Shown piece after piece: positions 46,251-57,484 of a DNA stretch of 64,000 nucleotides. Both the position numbers and the translations under genes were made by a program. A model generated the notes under the pieces. That model did no database searches. It was not told where the DNA came from and was given only the letters and a program-made list of their open reading frames with translations. Source of the DNA: Austropuccinia psidii. Lineage: Eukaryota; Basidiomycota; Pucciniomycetes; Pucciniales; Sphaerophragmiaceae. The number at the start of each line of letters is the position of its first letter. Within the stretch, counting starts at the first letter, position 1. The stretch spans positions 74,565,285-74,629,284 of the forward strand of contig JALGQZ010000002.1 of NCBI GenBank assembly GCA_023105745.1, written 5' to 3'.

Positions 46251-49200
46251 TCAAGTTTGAATCATCCTCTCTGCTAGCCCATCTGTTTGAGGGTGATACG
46301 CTGTAGAGAATGATAACTTAGTCCCAAACAATCTATGAAGATTGGTCCAAAGTGCAGATGTGAACTTGGGATCTCTGTCACTTATGATATTCTTAAATAA
46401 TCTTGTATGAGAAATAACTCTACTCCATAGAAGAAGAGCTGTATCCTTAGCAGTGTCATCTTTATGACATGGTAAGAATATGGGAGTTTTGCTATATCTG
46501 TCTACAATGACTAAACAAGCGTTATAACTTTTGTCACCACTTGGAGGAAGTGCTGTGACCCAATCCATGTGAACAACTTCCCAAAGGAATTTTGGTTCTT
46601 GAATATGGATCATCAATCCAAATTTCTTGCCTGTACTCCTATTTGCTTTTTGGCAGCTATCACAGGTATGGAAATACTCAATGGTTTCTTTTCTCCAAGA
46701 TGGCCACCATGCACAGTTCTTCACTTTTTCAAGTGTTCTGTCTTCTGATAGGTGTCCAGAGTAAATGCTATCATGGCATTCATGAAGAATGGTATTGATA
46801 AGCAATCTACTACACAGTGTCATCACACAAGAATGTTTTGTTCTATGGTAAATAATCCCATCAAACAAGTGAAATCTTCCTTCAGAATAGGAATTTTTCC
46901 AAACTTCATCTAGTGCATTAACCAAAGATGTGTCTTTGCAGTCTTTATCCAATAAAGAAGTCAAGATATGGCAATTCTTGTCTTGTTTATAAGACTCTCT
47001 GACCTCTTCAAAGAATTCAGTCCCAATATCAGTTATGTTAATTCCTTCAATTGGAATCTGTGGTTCAGCTTCCAAAGGTACATAAGCTGGGTTATCAGGA
47101 GTGTTGGCTATAGCCCATCTACTAAGTCCATCAGCATTTTTGTGAATGTTTCCTGCTTTATGAACTATAGTCATGTTTCCTCTATATTCTTGAATGGCTA
47201 TTTGCCATCTCAACATATGTCTGTTGGGAGTTTTCATGTTAAGAAGTGATTTTACAGCATTACAGTCAGTTATCACTTCAAAAACACTGCCATCAAGGTA
47301 ATAGTGTAATTTCTCAAGTGCCCATACCAAACATAAGCACTCCATTTGGCTTGCACCATATCTGGCTTCTGTTGGTTTGATTTGTCTTGAGATATAACAA
47401 ACTGGTCCTTCTGTAGGTTTGTCATCAATAATTTGGACTTGGTGTAGGGCTGCCCCTAATCCATCTCCACATGCATCAATGTACAATTTAAAAGGAATAT
47501 TCCAGTCAGGCATGAGGAGTAAAGGTGCTTCTGTAAGGGCTTTCTTTATCTTCTCATAAGCTTTAATTCTTTCCTGTGTCATCTCAAATACAGTCTGTTG
47601 ATCACAGATTCTATAGAGTGACTTGGCTAGAATTGCAAAATCTTTCAAGTGTTGCCTATAGTAACTAGAAAATCCAAGAAAAGACATCATTTCTTTTTTA
47701 TTCTGGGGTATTGGCTTAAGTAACACTGCTGCTACTTTATTCTTGTCAATACCCAAGCTCAAACCAGAAACAACATGTCCTAATGCTTTGAGTTCTTCAA
47801 AACCAAAATTGCATTTCTTAAGTGAAATTTTCATGTTCACTTCTGCAACTTTATGAAGTACCCTTGCAAGTCTTTCAAGGTGCAAAGACCATGAGTCAGA
47901 ACATATAATAATATCATCAATATAAGTGATAAGCCATCCTTCAGACAATTCTGTGGGGAAGATGGTATTCATCATTCTTTGATAATGAGATGGAGCATTT
48001 TTAATGCCAAATGGCATTCTAAGATACTCATAAATACCACAGTGAGTGATAATTCTAAGTAATTTCCTAGCTTTAGGCGTCAAAACATTTTGATGGAAGC
48101 CTTTTAATGCATCCATTGATGTTATATACTTGGCTTTAGACAATTGAGTCAAGGTTTCTTGGATTCTAGGGATTGGATACCTATCTGGAACTGTGTAGGT
48201 ATTCAAAGCTCTAAAATCTTCAACCATTCTTGACTTATCATTATGCCATGCAATAATAACAGGTGTTGTCACTTCAACTTCCTCATTATGGCCTACTTTC
48301 CTTATCACACCAAGTTGGATCAACTCTTGGATATGTTTTTCCAAGGCCTCTCTAGCTCTGGGACTGGCTGGATAAGCTGGTCTTCTAAGTACTGGAGGAT
48401 ATGGTCTATCAATATTAAGAGTAATATCAATTTCATGTCCTCTTATAGCACCTAATGGTTCATTATCAGATGCAAATGCATTATTGTATGTATATAATAC
48501 ATCAATAAGTTCATTCCTCATCTTTGGTGACAATGATGGATTAATTTGTGCTTCAACAAGTTGTTTAGACACAAATTCATCTTTGTAAGTATCTTTGACA
48601 GAAGATACTACAGATATCTGTTTTGGCATATTGGAGAAAGCAAATTTTTGCCTTTTGTTATCTCCAATTGTGAAATATCTGTCTTTATGGTTATTTATAT
48701 CAATACCATAAATATTCAAGTAATCATTTCCAAGAATGATGTGCTGAGATGTAAAATTATCCATTACTACAATCTCAGTTTTCATTCTTACACTTCCTGC
48801 TGGATGTGGGAATACAATATTAGTGTCCAATATGCCCAAGGGGTACATATTGTTACTGGCACTACTGAATTGTACACCTTCTATTGGTAACAGATGGTTC
48901 TTCCATCCAGGAAGTATAATTTGGAGATAATATTTGCCCACAAAAGTGCAAAATGCCCCTGTATCCAAATTTACTTTGCCTTCAATATCACTCATCAGAA
49001 CTGATGTGATGCAGGATGCTCCAGCAGTATAACCCTTTCCTCTAGCAGGTTTTGTTTTACACATTCTGGCATCTTGGATATTGATCAGGTTGCAGCAATC
49101 CTCACTGTACTGTGGCAAGTGGGTATGGACTTCTGTGACCTCAAAGAAAGTTGAAATGTTTTCAATGGGATAGTCCTCTACTGGTATATCTTCAGAGACT

Positions 49201-49604
49201 GCAGAATCTTGATCAGACTCTTCTTTCTCTTCAGTACACTGAATTTCTTCAATGATTTGAACTTCATTGATCTTTGTCTTCTTAGGGCAAGTGTTGGCTA
49301 AATTTGAAGTACTTCCACATTTATGACACTTCAAGACAGGTCTTTCTGGTCTTCTTTCCTCTCTAGGAATCTTTGAGACTATTTTGGACTCTATTGGGTT
49401 TCTAACCCAAGTTTTACCAATTCTTGTTCTGGTAATGATATCTTCCATAGCATTAATGTAGTCCTCTGTTGAACAGGGTTCCACACATCTGCTTTTGACA
49501 GCATGTTCCAGTTCTCCTCCACACTTTCTTAATATTTTCATATTAATCATAGTGTCAGACATATCTGGGTGTAAAGCAGATAATCTGTCTTTTTGTTTGA
49601 AGAA
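46251..49604 (-). pseudogene. A1 Pol: zinc knuckle, protease, RT, RNase H, integrase
   Basis: The main ORF is 49562-46251 (1103 residues from the first Met). The zinc knuckle has Asn in place of His (C79, C82, N87, C92). The protease motif LDTGA is at 199-203. RT has MPFGIKNAP and an intact YIDD. RNase H (IDACGDGLG), the integrase HHCC finger and the core ([25 protein letters not shown]) are present. The ORF ends at TGA 46251-46253, where D1 has Leu. It is closely similar to D1 across its whole length. Confidence 0.92.
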
Positions 49605-51173
49605 TCAAGTAAGTGGTTTGTCTTTTTCTGAGTTAAAAATGGCATTTTCAAAAGCATTCTCCATTTTAAACCTCCAAGAATTATTGGCCCATTTGGTAAT
49701 CACTTCAGATTTCCACCAAGACCAGTCATGTCTTTCATGATCTATTCTCATCTTGTAATACCATTTCTTTGCAGTCTTGGTAAACAAACAATGTAATTTT
49801 CCTACTATGATTTCATCAGGTATATTAAAGTCTTCTTGCAACATATCAATAGTCCTGATGAATTCAATATGGCTGTATTCTCCTTCACCAGAGAATGCTG
49901 GCCATTCTTCTAATTTGGGAATATCCTTTGCAGAAATAACATTTTCTCCTAAGAATGGAGTAAAACTTTCTTTTACAGAAAGTTTTTCTTCAGTCAAAGG
50001 TGTAGAATGTCTTGGCATATGTGGTTCATGATTCTTATGAATTTTCTCCACACTTGCAATTATTTCATTCTTCAATTTCTGCCTCTCACTGTCACTTTTT
50101 GCTAAATGTATAGCAAATTGATTGGTGCTCTTAACTATTTGTAAGACATGGTCTTCAATAGTTTTAAGTCTATCATTTACTTTAAAAATGGAAGGATCCT
50201 CTGTGTCACTATTTTGACATTGGTTCTCAATTCTTTCACAAGCATTGCTAATTGACTCAAGGGTGACAGTTGTCAATTGATGCCATTCAGAATGTTGCTT
50301 GTCACTTTTCTTTAAATCATTGATGTCTAATGTAATTTGCTTTAACTTTGACTCAAGTTTGCCAATTTCTACACTAATACTTCTATGTACATCATTTATT
50401 TGCGTGGAAAGGTCCTGTTCATCCTTTCCTGCTCCTTGGCTGTGAATTCCATAAGAGTTCTGGCCATATTGAAGACACTGTCCACGGCTGAAGGCTCCAA
50501 TCTGGGGATCCTGTACCCTTGTGGGTAAGGTCTGTGCCAATTGGCTTTGCCTTCGCCCTTGCCTTGATGGTTCTTGGGACCTCTCTGTTTCTTTTGAGGT
50601 CCTTTGGGCTTGTCCTTGGATGCTTCTGGAGCTGGTTTGGAGCTGGTAGATGCCACTGGTGCCTCTGTCTCCAAAGTTGGAGTCATTTCCAACTCTTTCT
50701 TCTGGTCTATGGATAAAAGACTCTGGTTCTTCAACCAATTCTTTATCTTTTTGACCTTGTCTTTGCAAGACAGGGGGCTCCATCCTCCTAAGAGTTCTAT
50801 GGTCTTCTCCTGACCCAGAAAGCTCTTGATGTTTAAGTAGGAGTTCATGGCCCCCTGCCAAAGGCTTGGGCAGATTTCCCACTCCTCTTCTTTGGCTGCT
50901 CTGAACCAATTTTTGTACTGGCTCTGATATATTTCTATTGCTGCCACTTGAAAATGGTTCAGCCCTGGAAATATTATCATAAATTAGTTCAGGCTCAGAA
51001 TATACGTCAAAATCTGTTGGTACAGACCTTGGGGAATGGGGGGCAACTCTGGCATCCTCCAGATGTGTCTTTCTTGTGGAAGATTTGGCACTTCTGGATT
51101 TGGTCTTGCCTCTTCCTTGTCCACATCCATCTGGTTGGACTGAATAGTTGCTTCCATTTCTGGTATGCACCAT
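49605..51173 (-). CDS. A1 Gag part of Gag-Pol (ends at premature TGA)
   Basis: ATG at 51173 (MVHTRNGSNYSVQ). The GTG two codons upstream is not needed as a start. The low-complexity half overlaps the accessory ORF. A coiled coil (about 50390-50060) and the capsid (LEEWPAFSGEGEYSH, WYYKMRIDHERHDW) follow. The TGA at 49605-49607 is where D1 has Trp (LTW), and the frame continues into pol. The ATG lies in the intron-like segment 51224-51160. Confidence 0.82.
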   Translation of the reverse strand: MVHTRNGSNYSVQPDGCGQGRGKTKSRSAKSSTRKTHLEDARVAPHSPRSVPTDFDVYSEPELIYDNISRAEPFSSGSNRNISEPVQKLVQSSQRRGVGNLPKPLAGGHELLLKHQELSGSGEDHRTLRRMEPPVLQRQGQKDKELVEEPESFIHRPEERVGNDSNFGDRGTSGIYQLQTSSRSIQGQAQRTSKETERSQEPSRQGRRQSQLAQTLPTRVQDPQIGAFSRGQCLQYGQNSYGIHSQGAGKDEQDLSTQINDVHRSISVEIGKLESKLKQITLDINDLKKSDKQHSEWHQLTTVTLESISNACERIENQCQNSDTEDPSIFKVNDRLKTIEDHVLQIVKSTNQFAIHLAKSDSERQKLKNEIIASVEKIHKNHEPHMPRHSTPLTEEKLSVKESFTPFLGENVISAKDIPKLEEWPAFSGEGEYSHIEFIRTIDMLQEDFNIPDEIIVGKLHCLFTKTAKKWYYKMRIDHERHDWSWWKSEVITKWANNSWRFKMENAFENAIFNSEKDKPLT

Positions 51174-51375
51174 TTTCACGTCAATTTAAAGATAAAAGGT
51201 GAAAATATAAGATAAAATACACACCTTTTTTTAGCTTTTTCTGAGTTGAATAAGGTGCCTCTTTTAGCAATCTGCACCTCAATACTGTCTTCAGATTCTG
51301 CTTCTGAAGATTCTGGACTAGTGATATATCTTTTACTGAGTCTGTTGCCAGCTGCACAGTATTTGATTAAAGACA
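50396..51375 (-). pseudogene. A1 spliced accessory ORF overlapping gag
   Basis: Exons by homology: 51375-51225, 51159-51028 and 50964-50396. Introns are 65 and 63 nt. Exons 2 and 3 join in phase and read MEATIQSNQMD, RHIWRMPELPPIPQ, GLNHFQVAAIEIYQSQ, KNWF, GGWSPLS, WLKNQSLLS and NMARTLMEF. A short indel near the exon 1 donor, compared with A2, puts exon 1 out of phase with exon 2 as read here. The conservation with D1 in this frame is higher than in the gag frame. Confidence 0.55.
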
Positions 51376-51765
51376 CTAAAAAGAAATTATAAAAGAGAAA
51401 AAATTATTTTTTATACTTTTTAAAATATTTTTAAAGATTTTTTATAAGCTTTATATTTTTTAATATTAAAAAAATTATTCTTTTTAAAGAAAAAAAAATT
51501 AAAATTTAAGATTTTGAGTGAAAATTAATTCAGAGTAACTCAAAGAATAATTTTATAAGTTTTTGGATGTGAAAAAGCCACATGTAAAAACAATATAAAA
51601 TTAAACCAAATTCCTCAATGAAAAAGATTTTAAAACAATTTCAAAAATAAAAATATTTTAACTTCAAATTGAAAGAAAAAAAATTAATCAAATTAATATA
51701 TTTTAGAGCTTAAAAATATATTAATTAAGGGTACAAGGTTCAAAAAACACGGCTAGGCCCCCAAA
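51376..51765 (-). other. A1 leader and primer-site candidate
   Basis: The primer-site candidate 51748-51765 reads TTTGGGGGCCTAGCCGTG on the minus strand. The AT-rich leader has GTGGCTTTTTCACATC and ends in CTTTTTAG before exon 1 of the accessory ORF. No ORF. Confidence 0.6.
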
Positions 51766-53686
51766 TGTAAGATGTGACTATGAAACTGATGATAATATTA
51801 CTATTAATCAACAGTACTATGTCTGTTCTTATGAAATATAATAATAAAAATTATTATAACTACAATTAAATAATTATAAAATTATTTCTTTCACGTGTTA
51901 TACACTACTAGTGATTATAACAGTGAGCAGTAATTGTCTACAAGAATCAATTACAAGAAGAATTTAATATTAAAAACTTCTTTTATTAAAATAATAAAAT
52001 TATTTTAATATATAATTATCTTTTACAAGAATAATTATAAAGATAATTCTTGAAGAAAACTATTACTAGAGAAAAACTTTAAGAATTAAAGATAAATGAC
52101 TCACTAATACTCCAAAGAACTTATTGATAGATATAAGTAGAGAAATTTGACGTAGAATTGTGGATTTAAGGGATCAAAAGGATTTATAACAGTATTACAA
52201 CAATATATAGTTGGATTCTATGATTTCACGTATTTCTGATTGATTCTGAAAGATTTAAAATACTTAAGAATAGCTGTAACTAATACTTACTTGTTGGTAA
52301 TAATGATTTAATAAATTGATAAGATGATAATACGGAAAAAACAGAAAGAAAAGGCTTCTTTTAAGTCAACAACAGCTCACAGAGGCGTGCCATGGAGCAA
52401 ACTGAAAACCAGTGAGTGAGAAAACAATAAACCTTTTTGGATTATTGATTGCATCATCTGTTGTCACGTAATATTATCATAATTACTTAATTGATGCTTT
52501 TACATGATTACCAACCCCAATATGGTTAAGAATAAAAGGAGTAACATCTGTAAATCTTCTTTTATCCCAAAATAATCATTGATTTCTCAAAGGTATCAAT
52601 GGTATTGCCAATTTCATCACAGGTTGTAATTACTGTGAATTTTTGAAGATTCAGTGTTTCACTTAGAATGGTCAAAAATGGACTGTAAGTAAAACTTTTA
52701 ATTTTACTAGTAAAACCATAATTCTTTTTGGTTGTACCATATATAATACAGTTCTTCATTGGTCCTGAACGTTTCAGGAAGATTCATTAAGAATTGTATT
52801 TTTAATGAATTTTTGAGGTTTTTACCTCATTTCTACGTAGAATTGCAAATAGCAGTATTTTGCTGGTTGCTATGAGGTAAATCAATGAATATGGGTCCCA
52901 AAAGGGTTTTAATTACTCTTTTAGGGTCTACTCATGGAAAGTCATCAAGAATTGACGTGGTTACAGGAGTCTAAGTAGCTCATTACCTCCTTGGCACGTC
53001 AAAATAGCAGGTTATTTGCTACTTTTCTTATGATTACAGTAGGTGTAACTTGGTAACCAAGTTCCCAAAGAGTTTTAGTTTACCAATTGGGCCAAGATGA
53101 GCCATGGATCCATGCTCTGGAGCTATCCACGCCTCTGAGGCCTCAGAAGTTGGGTACCCTGGCTCTCTTTGATGTCTTTTGTCCCCCTTGCCTAATTTTT
53201 ACGTCAAAATAGTAATTTAAGCTTAAAGTGAGATATCCACTATGGGTGTATCAAAAGTCCATGTAAGAATACTATGATATTAAGTGCTCAAAACATGCAT
53301 AACACTATTCTTAGTGTATATGTAACATGGGATTTCTCACTTTCCCATTATTTTGGCTAAAAATCAAGAAAAACAAAAATTTTCAGGGATCTTTTATGTG
53401 GTATTAATGATGTGGTATTGAAGTATTTTCCATTTTACCACCTCAAATACTTAATTTGAGCTTATTCACTCTATGGAGCTACCCTAGGTGAATTTTTGTG
53501 TAGAATCCAAATCTGGTCTTAAATCCATGGATTTACTTACTCAATAAAAAGTTATTCATCTTTTCTGAAATTGAAAATGATGAATTTTGGATATATGCAT
53601 GACTTATGAGTTTTTCATAATTCAAAATTTCTTTTTAAGATAATTGTGGCCTATTTGGGTATGTAAAATATACCTCAAGGCTCACA
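51766..53686 (-). repeat. A1 5' LTR
   Basis: 1921 bp, TGTAAGATG..GGCTCACA on the plus strand, nearly identical to 43410-45330. Followed by the TSD caagc and then B3 gag. Confidence 0.94.
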
Positions 53687-53691
53687 CAAGC

Positions 53692-54649
53692 TGAACCAAA
53701 TTTTCTCAAAATGATGGAGCAGATGACTCAATTCATGGGCGAACTCACTCAAGCAGTTGCACCAAGGGACACATCAAAAGTCCCTGCATTCAAGACTCCA
53801 TCAATGAAGGCATCTGATTCTTTTGATGGTACTAACGGTTATAAATTGAGAGGATTTATTCAATCTTGTCAGTTAATTTTCCATAATAACCCAGCAAACT
53901 TCTTCTCTTACAGGAAGAAGGTCTTATACTCAACTTCATTTCTTACTGGTAGAGCTGGCAAATGGATTGAACCTTACCTCTCAAATATCTCCAATGAAGA
54001 CCCTTCTTATCTCCTCAATACCTGGAAGTTGTTTGAAACCCAGTTATTCACTCTATTTGGTGATCCTAATGAAGTCAGGAAAGCTGAACAAGAGTTAGAA
54101 AATCTCAGGATGAAAGAAAGTGGTCAAGTTTCCTTGTAAATAGCAAATTTCAGAATCCTAATGTCAAGAATTGGAGACTGGGGGGAAAGGGCCTATATTC
54201 ATGTGTATAGGAGAGGCTTGGCATCAAGATTGTTGGACCAATCGGCTTCTCACCCTGAAAGCTTTGATAGCTTTCAAGAGCTCATGGACATCACTTTGGA
54301 ATTAGATACCAGATACCATGAGAGGGAGAAGGAAAAGGGTAGTCATCAAGAGAAGAAGCCTCCAATCAGTGGATCCAACTCCTCCAAGCCCCCTCAAACT
54401 TCATCATCAAACAAGCCTTACCACAAGAAGAATAAGAAGGGGAAGAATTTTCAAGTTTCCAAAGACAAGCCTCATGCTGCTCTCCTCAATAATGACAACA
54501 AATTAATTGGTTCTGAAAAGGAGAGGAGGATTAAAGAAGGCTTTTGCAATTATTGTGGTGGAAAGCACCCATTTGAAAAATGCTTCAAGAGGCCTGAGAA
54601 TAGGCAAGGGTCATCAAAAGTCTTCCCTAGCAAGCAGGGAAAAGCCTGA
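53692..54649 (+). pseudogene. B3 Gag, capsid and zinc knuckle after A1
   Basis: Resumes at TEPNFLKMMEQMTQF in the frame left at 43409. The capsid motifs match B2. A TAA at 54137-54139 lies where B1/B2 have Tyr (SLYIADF). The zinc knuckle is CNYCGGKHPFEKC. It ends at TGA 54647-54649, preceded by GGGAAAA. Confidence 0.88.
54637..54649 (+). promoter_or_regulatory. B3 -1 frameshift site
   Basis: GGGAAAA at 54637-54643, then GCC TGA. The pol frame lies at -1 and is open across this point. Confidence 0.6.
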
Positions 54650-57484
54650 GTGGGAATCATGATGTGTTCAATGGTTATCACTTATTTCCTTCAAGAGCAC
54701 AGTTGTGCACTCTGAATACTAGTGTCAAGAAATCTTTAAGATTTCTTATTTTCTCTTCTCTCTCTGATATGCCTTATATTATTCTCATTGATTCTGGTGC
54801 TAAAAACTCTTTTATTGCAAAGAATTTTGCTCTCAAGTACTCATTGACCATGTCAGTGCTCCCTGAAAATATTCCTAATTTCATTTTGGATTCCAATGAA
54901 TCCACTTCCCTGTTCATCACCCATTATACCAAGTAGGTTGTTTACTTGCCTTCATCCCCAAGCTTTGAATGGGATTTCTTTATCATAGATTCATCCAAGG
55001 GAGAAGACCTCATATTGGGCTATGATTTCCTTTACCATCTCAATCCCATTATTGATTGGAAAAATGGATTGATCACCTATGATTCTAATCATAAGGATTC
55101 TAGTGGTATTTTTTCTTCTACTAGTAATGACTTTCCCACTGCTTTCAACAGTGTTGCTCTGGTTGGTGAATTTAAGACACCTTCCCTTCCTCCTTCTGTC
55201 CATATCCCTTCCATCATTACCTCTCAGTCATTACTTCCATTAAGAGATGAAGTCTTGAAAGAGATAAAAGATGTTGGAGAAGATGTGGCTATATCTTCAC
55301 TTCATCTCTTTCAAGGGGATATGGACCTTCCTCCTTTATCTTTTCATGCCTCTCTGGAGGAGCAGTGGGATGAGGAGGAAGAGCCAGAAGAGATTGAAAC
55401 TGTTCTGAAGGTAGTCCTTCCTGTTTATCACAAATATTTGGATGTATTCTCCAAGCTGAAAGCAGAGAAACGTCCTCCACACCACGCCTGTGATCATCAT
55501 ATTGAACTGGAGGGTCTTCTACCTCCAGTTGGTGTTATCTACTCTTTATCAAAGAATGAGTCAGAAACACTGCAGGCCTACATTTCAGAGAATGTAGAGA
55601 AAGGTTTCATCAGGCCAAGCTCCTCTTCAACAGGAGCACCTGTCCTTTTCGTTAAGAAAAATGATGGTGGCCTTCATTTGTGTGTTGACTACTGCAAACT
55701 TAATGCTGTCACTAGGAAGAAGAGGTATGCTGTTCCTCCAATGAATCAGCTTCTTACCGTCTTTAATGGTGCTACTATCTTCTCCATGATAGATTTGCGT
55801 GGTGCTTATAACCTTTTGAGAATCAAAGAGGGGGATGAGCACTTAACTGCCTTTAGAACTAAATATGGCAGTTATGAATATTTGGTTATGCCATTTGGCT
55901 TGACCAATGCTCCTGCTTCATTCCAGAATCTTGTGAATGATATGTTTTCAGATTTCTTGGATATTTTTGTTGTAGTATACCTAGATGATATTATGGTCTT
56001 CTCTAGTTCTCAGGGGGAACATCTCAAACATGTGGCCTCTGTTCTCGGAAGACTGAGGGACAATAATTTGTTTGCCAAAGCGTCAAAGTGTGTATTCCAT
56101 GCCTCAAGTGTGTAATATTTGGGCTATGTTGTTTCAAGTGATGGCCTCAAGATGGATTCTTCCAAGGTTCAGCAAAGCCTCAATTGGCCTCAGCCAAAGA
56201 ACATCAAAGCACTCCAATCTTTCTGTGGCTTTGCCAACTTTTATCATTGTTTCATTAATAATTATTCCAAAACAATCTCTGCTCTCACTTCCCTCCTTAA
56301 AAATAATTCTCCTTTCATCTTCAATGAGGAAGGTCTTAGTCAGTTTCAAATATTCAAAGAAGCTCTCACCACTGATCCTATCCTATCCCATTTCAATCCT
56401 TCTCTAACAACTATTGTAGAGACTGATGATTCTGATTATTCCTTGGGTTCCATACTGAGTCAGGTTAATGACTCAGGAAAGCATCCCATTGCATTTGATA
56501 GTTGCAAGCTCCTCCCAGCTGAGCTCAACTATGAAATTCATGACAAGGAACTCCTTGGCATAGTTTGGGGTCTCAAGCGCTGGAGAGCCTTTCTTCTTTC
56601 TCTTTCTGATTCCTGTTAAGTCTTGACAGACCACTCTTCCCTTGAATATTTTATGTCCTCCAATGTCCTTACTCGCCATCAAGCCCGTTGGGCTGCGTTT
56701 CTCTCTGAATTTCATTTCTCTATCACTTACTGCCCTGGCAGACTGGCCACTTTACCAGATGCCTTGTCACGTTGGGACGACGTTTACCCAGAGAGGGGGG
56801 TGGACTTCATCAGCAAGAACCCTCAAAACTTTCATCAAGTTCTCAAGCAAAATGAAATTAAAGAGTCAAGACTTTTCTCAATAAAAGTTGAAATTTTCTC
56901 AGATTTAGTTGATCAAATTCAGAAGGCAGTATGGCAAGACAAAGATTATAAGGAAATTCTCAAGCAATTAGCAAGAGGTTAATCAATATCAGATTATACT
57001 CTTGAACCTCAAGCCAAATTTTTATTTTTCAAAGATAGAGTAGTCATCCCAAGAAATCATGAACTTCAATTGGATATCCTTCAAAAGCCTCATGACTCAC
57101 TGTTGGCTGTCCCCCTGGCCAGGAGAAGACCCTCAAGCTCATCAAGAGAGGTTTTTACTGGGCTGGCATGAATCCAATTATCAAGGACTATTTCTCCTCA
57201 TGTCAGCAATGTTCAAGAAAGAAGAAAATTCACCATAAGAAGTTTGGATTACTCAAGCCTCTTCAAATTCCATCTGGTCCTCGGAATTCACTATCAATGG
57301 ACTTTATAGCTCAATTGCCCTTGTCAAGAAGCTTTGATTCAATCACAGTAGTTGTAGACAGATTTTCAGGAATGGAAATATTTATTCCAACTTATTCAAC
57401 AATCACTGCTTTGGACTTAGCTCAAATCTTTATTAGTCATGTCTTTTCCAAACATGGTCTTCAAATCAGTATTTTTAGTGATAG
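54644..57484 (+). pseudogene. B3 Pol, truncated in the integrase core by D2
   Basis: Protease (LIDSGAKNS), RT ([28 protein letters not shown]), RNase H and integrase finger are recognisable. Stops at 54934 (TGG to TAG), 56113, 56617 and 56980 (TAA). A one-base deletion near 57105 in the integrase finger shifts the frame. Coding ends at HGLQISIFSDS, just after the second catalytic Asp region, where D2 begins. Confidence 0.88.

Larger units (their letters stand above)
43410..53686 (-). mobile_element. A1: complete Ty3/gypsy chromovirus with TSD caagc
   Basis: 10,277 bp, minus strand, two LTRs of equal length (1921 bp), primer-site candidate, single Gag-Pol frame, purine tract, and TSD caagc (43405-43409 and 53687-53691). 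Inserted in B3 gag. The LTRs differ at few positions by eye, so it is one of the youngest insertions here. Gag-Pol carries three in-frame stops and no frameshift. Confidence 0.94.
41534..57484 (+). mobile_element. B3: Ty3/gypsy chromovirus, interrupted by A1 and D2
   Basis: Segments are 41534-43409 (5' LTR, leader, gag start), 53692-57484 (rest of gag, pol up to the integrase core), and presumably more beyond D2. Inserted into C2 gag after atcag. A1 sits in gag with TSD caagc. D2 cuts the integrase. It is the most diverged B copy in its LTR and leader. Confidence 0.85.

Noticed and set aside
46592..48890. Plus-strand ORFs opposite A1 pol (for example 48546-48890)
   Set aside because: Antisense shadows of the pol reading frame; no domain recognised.
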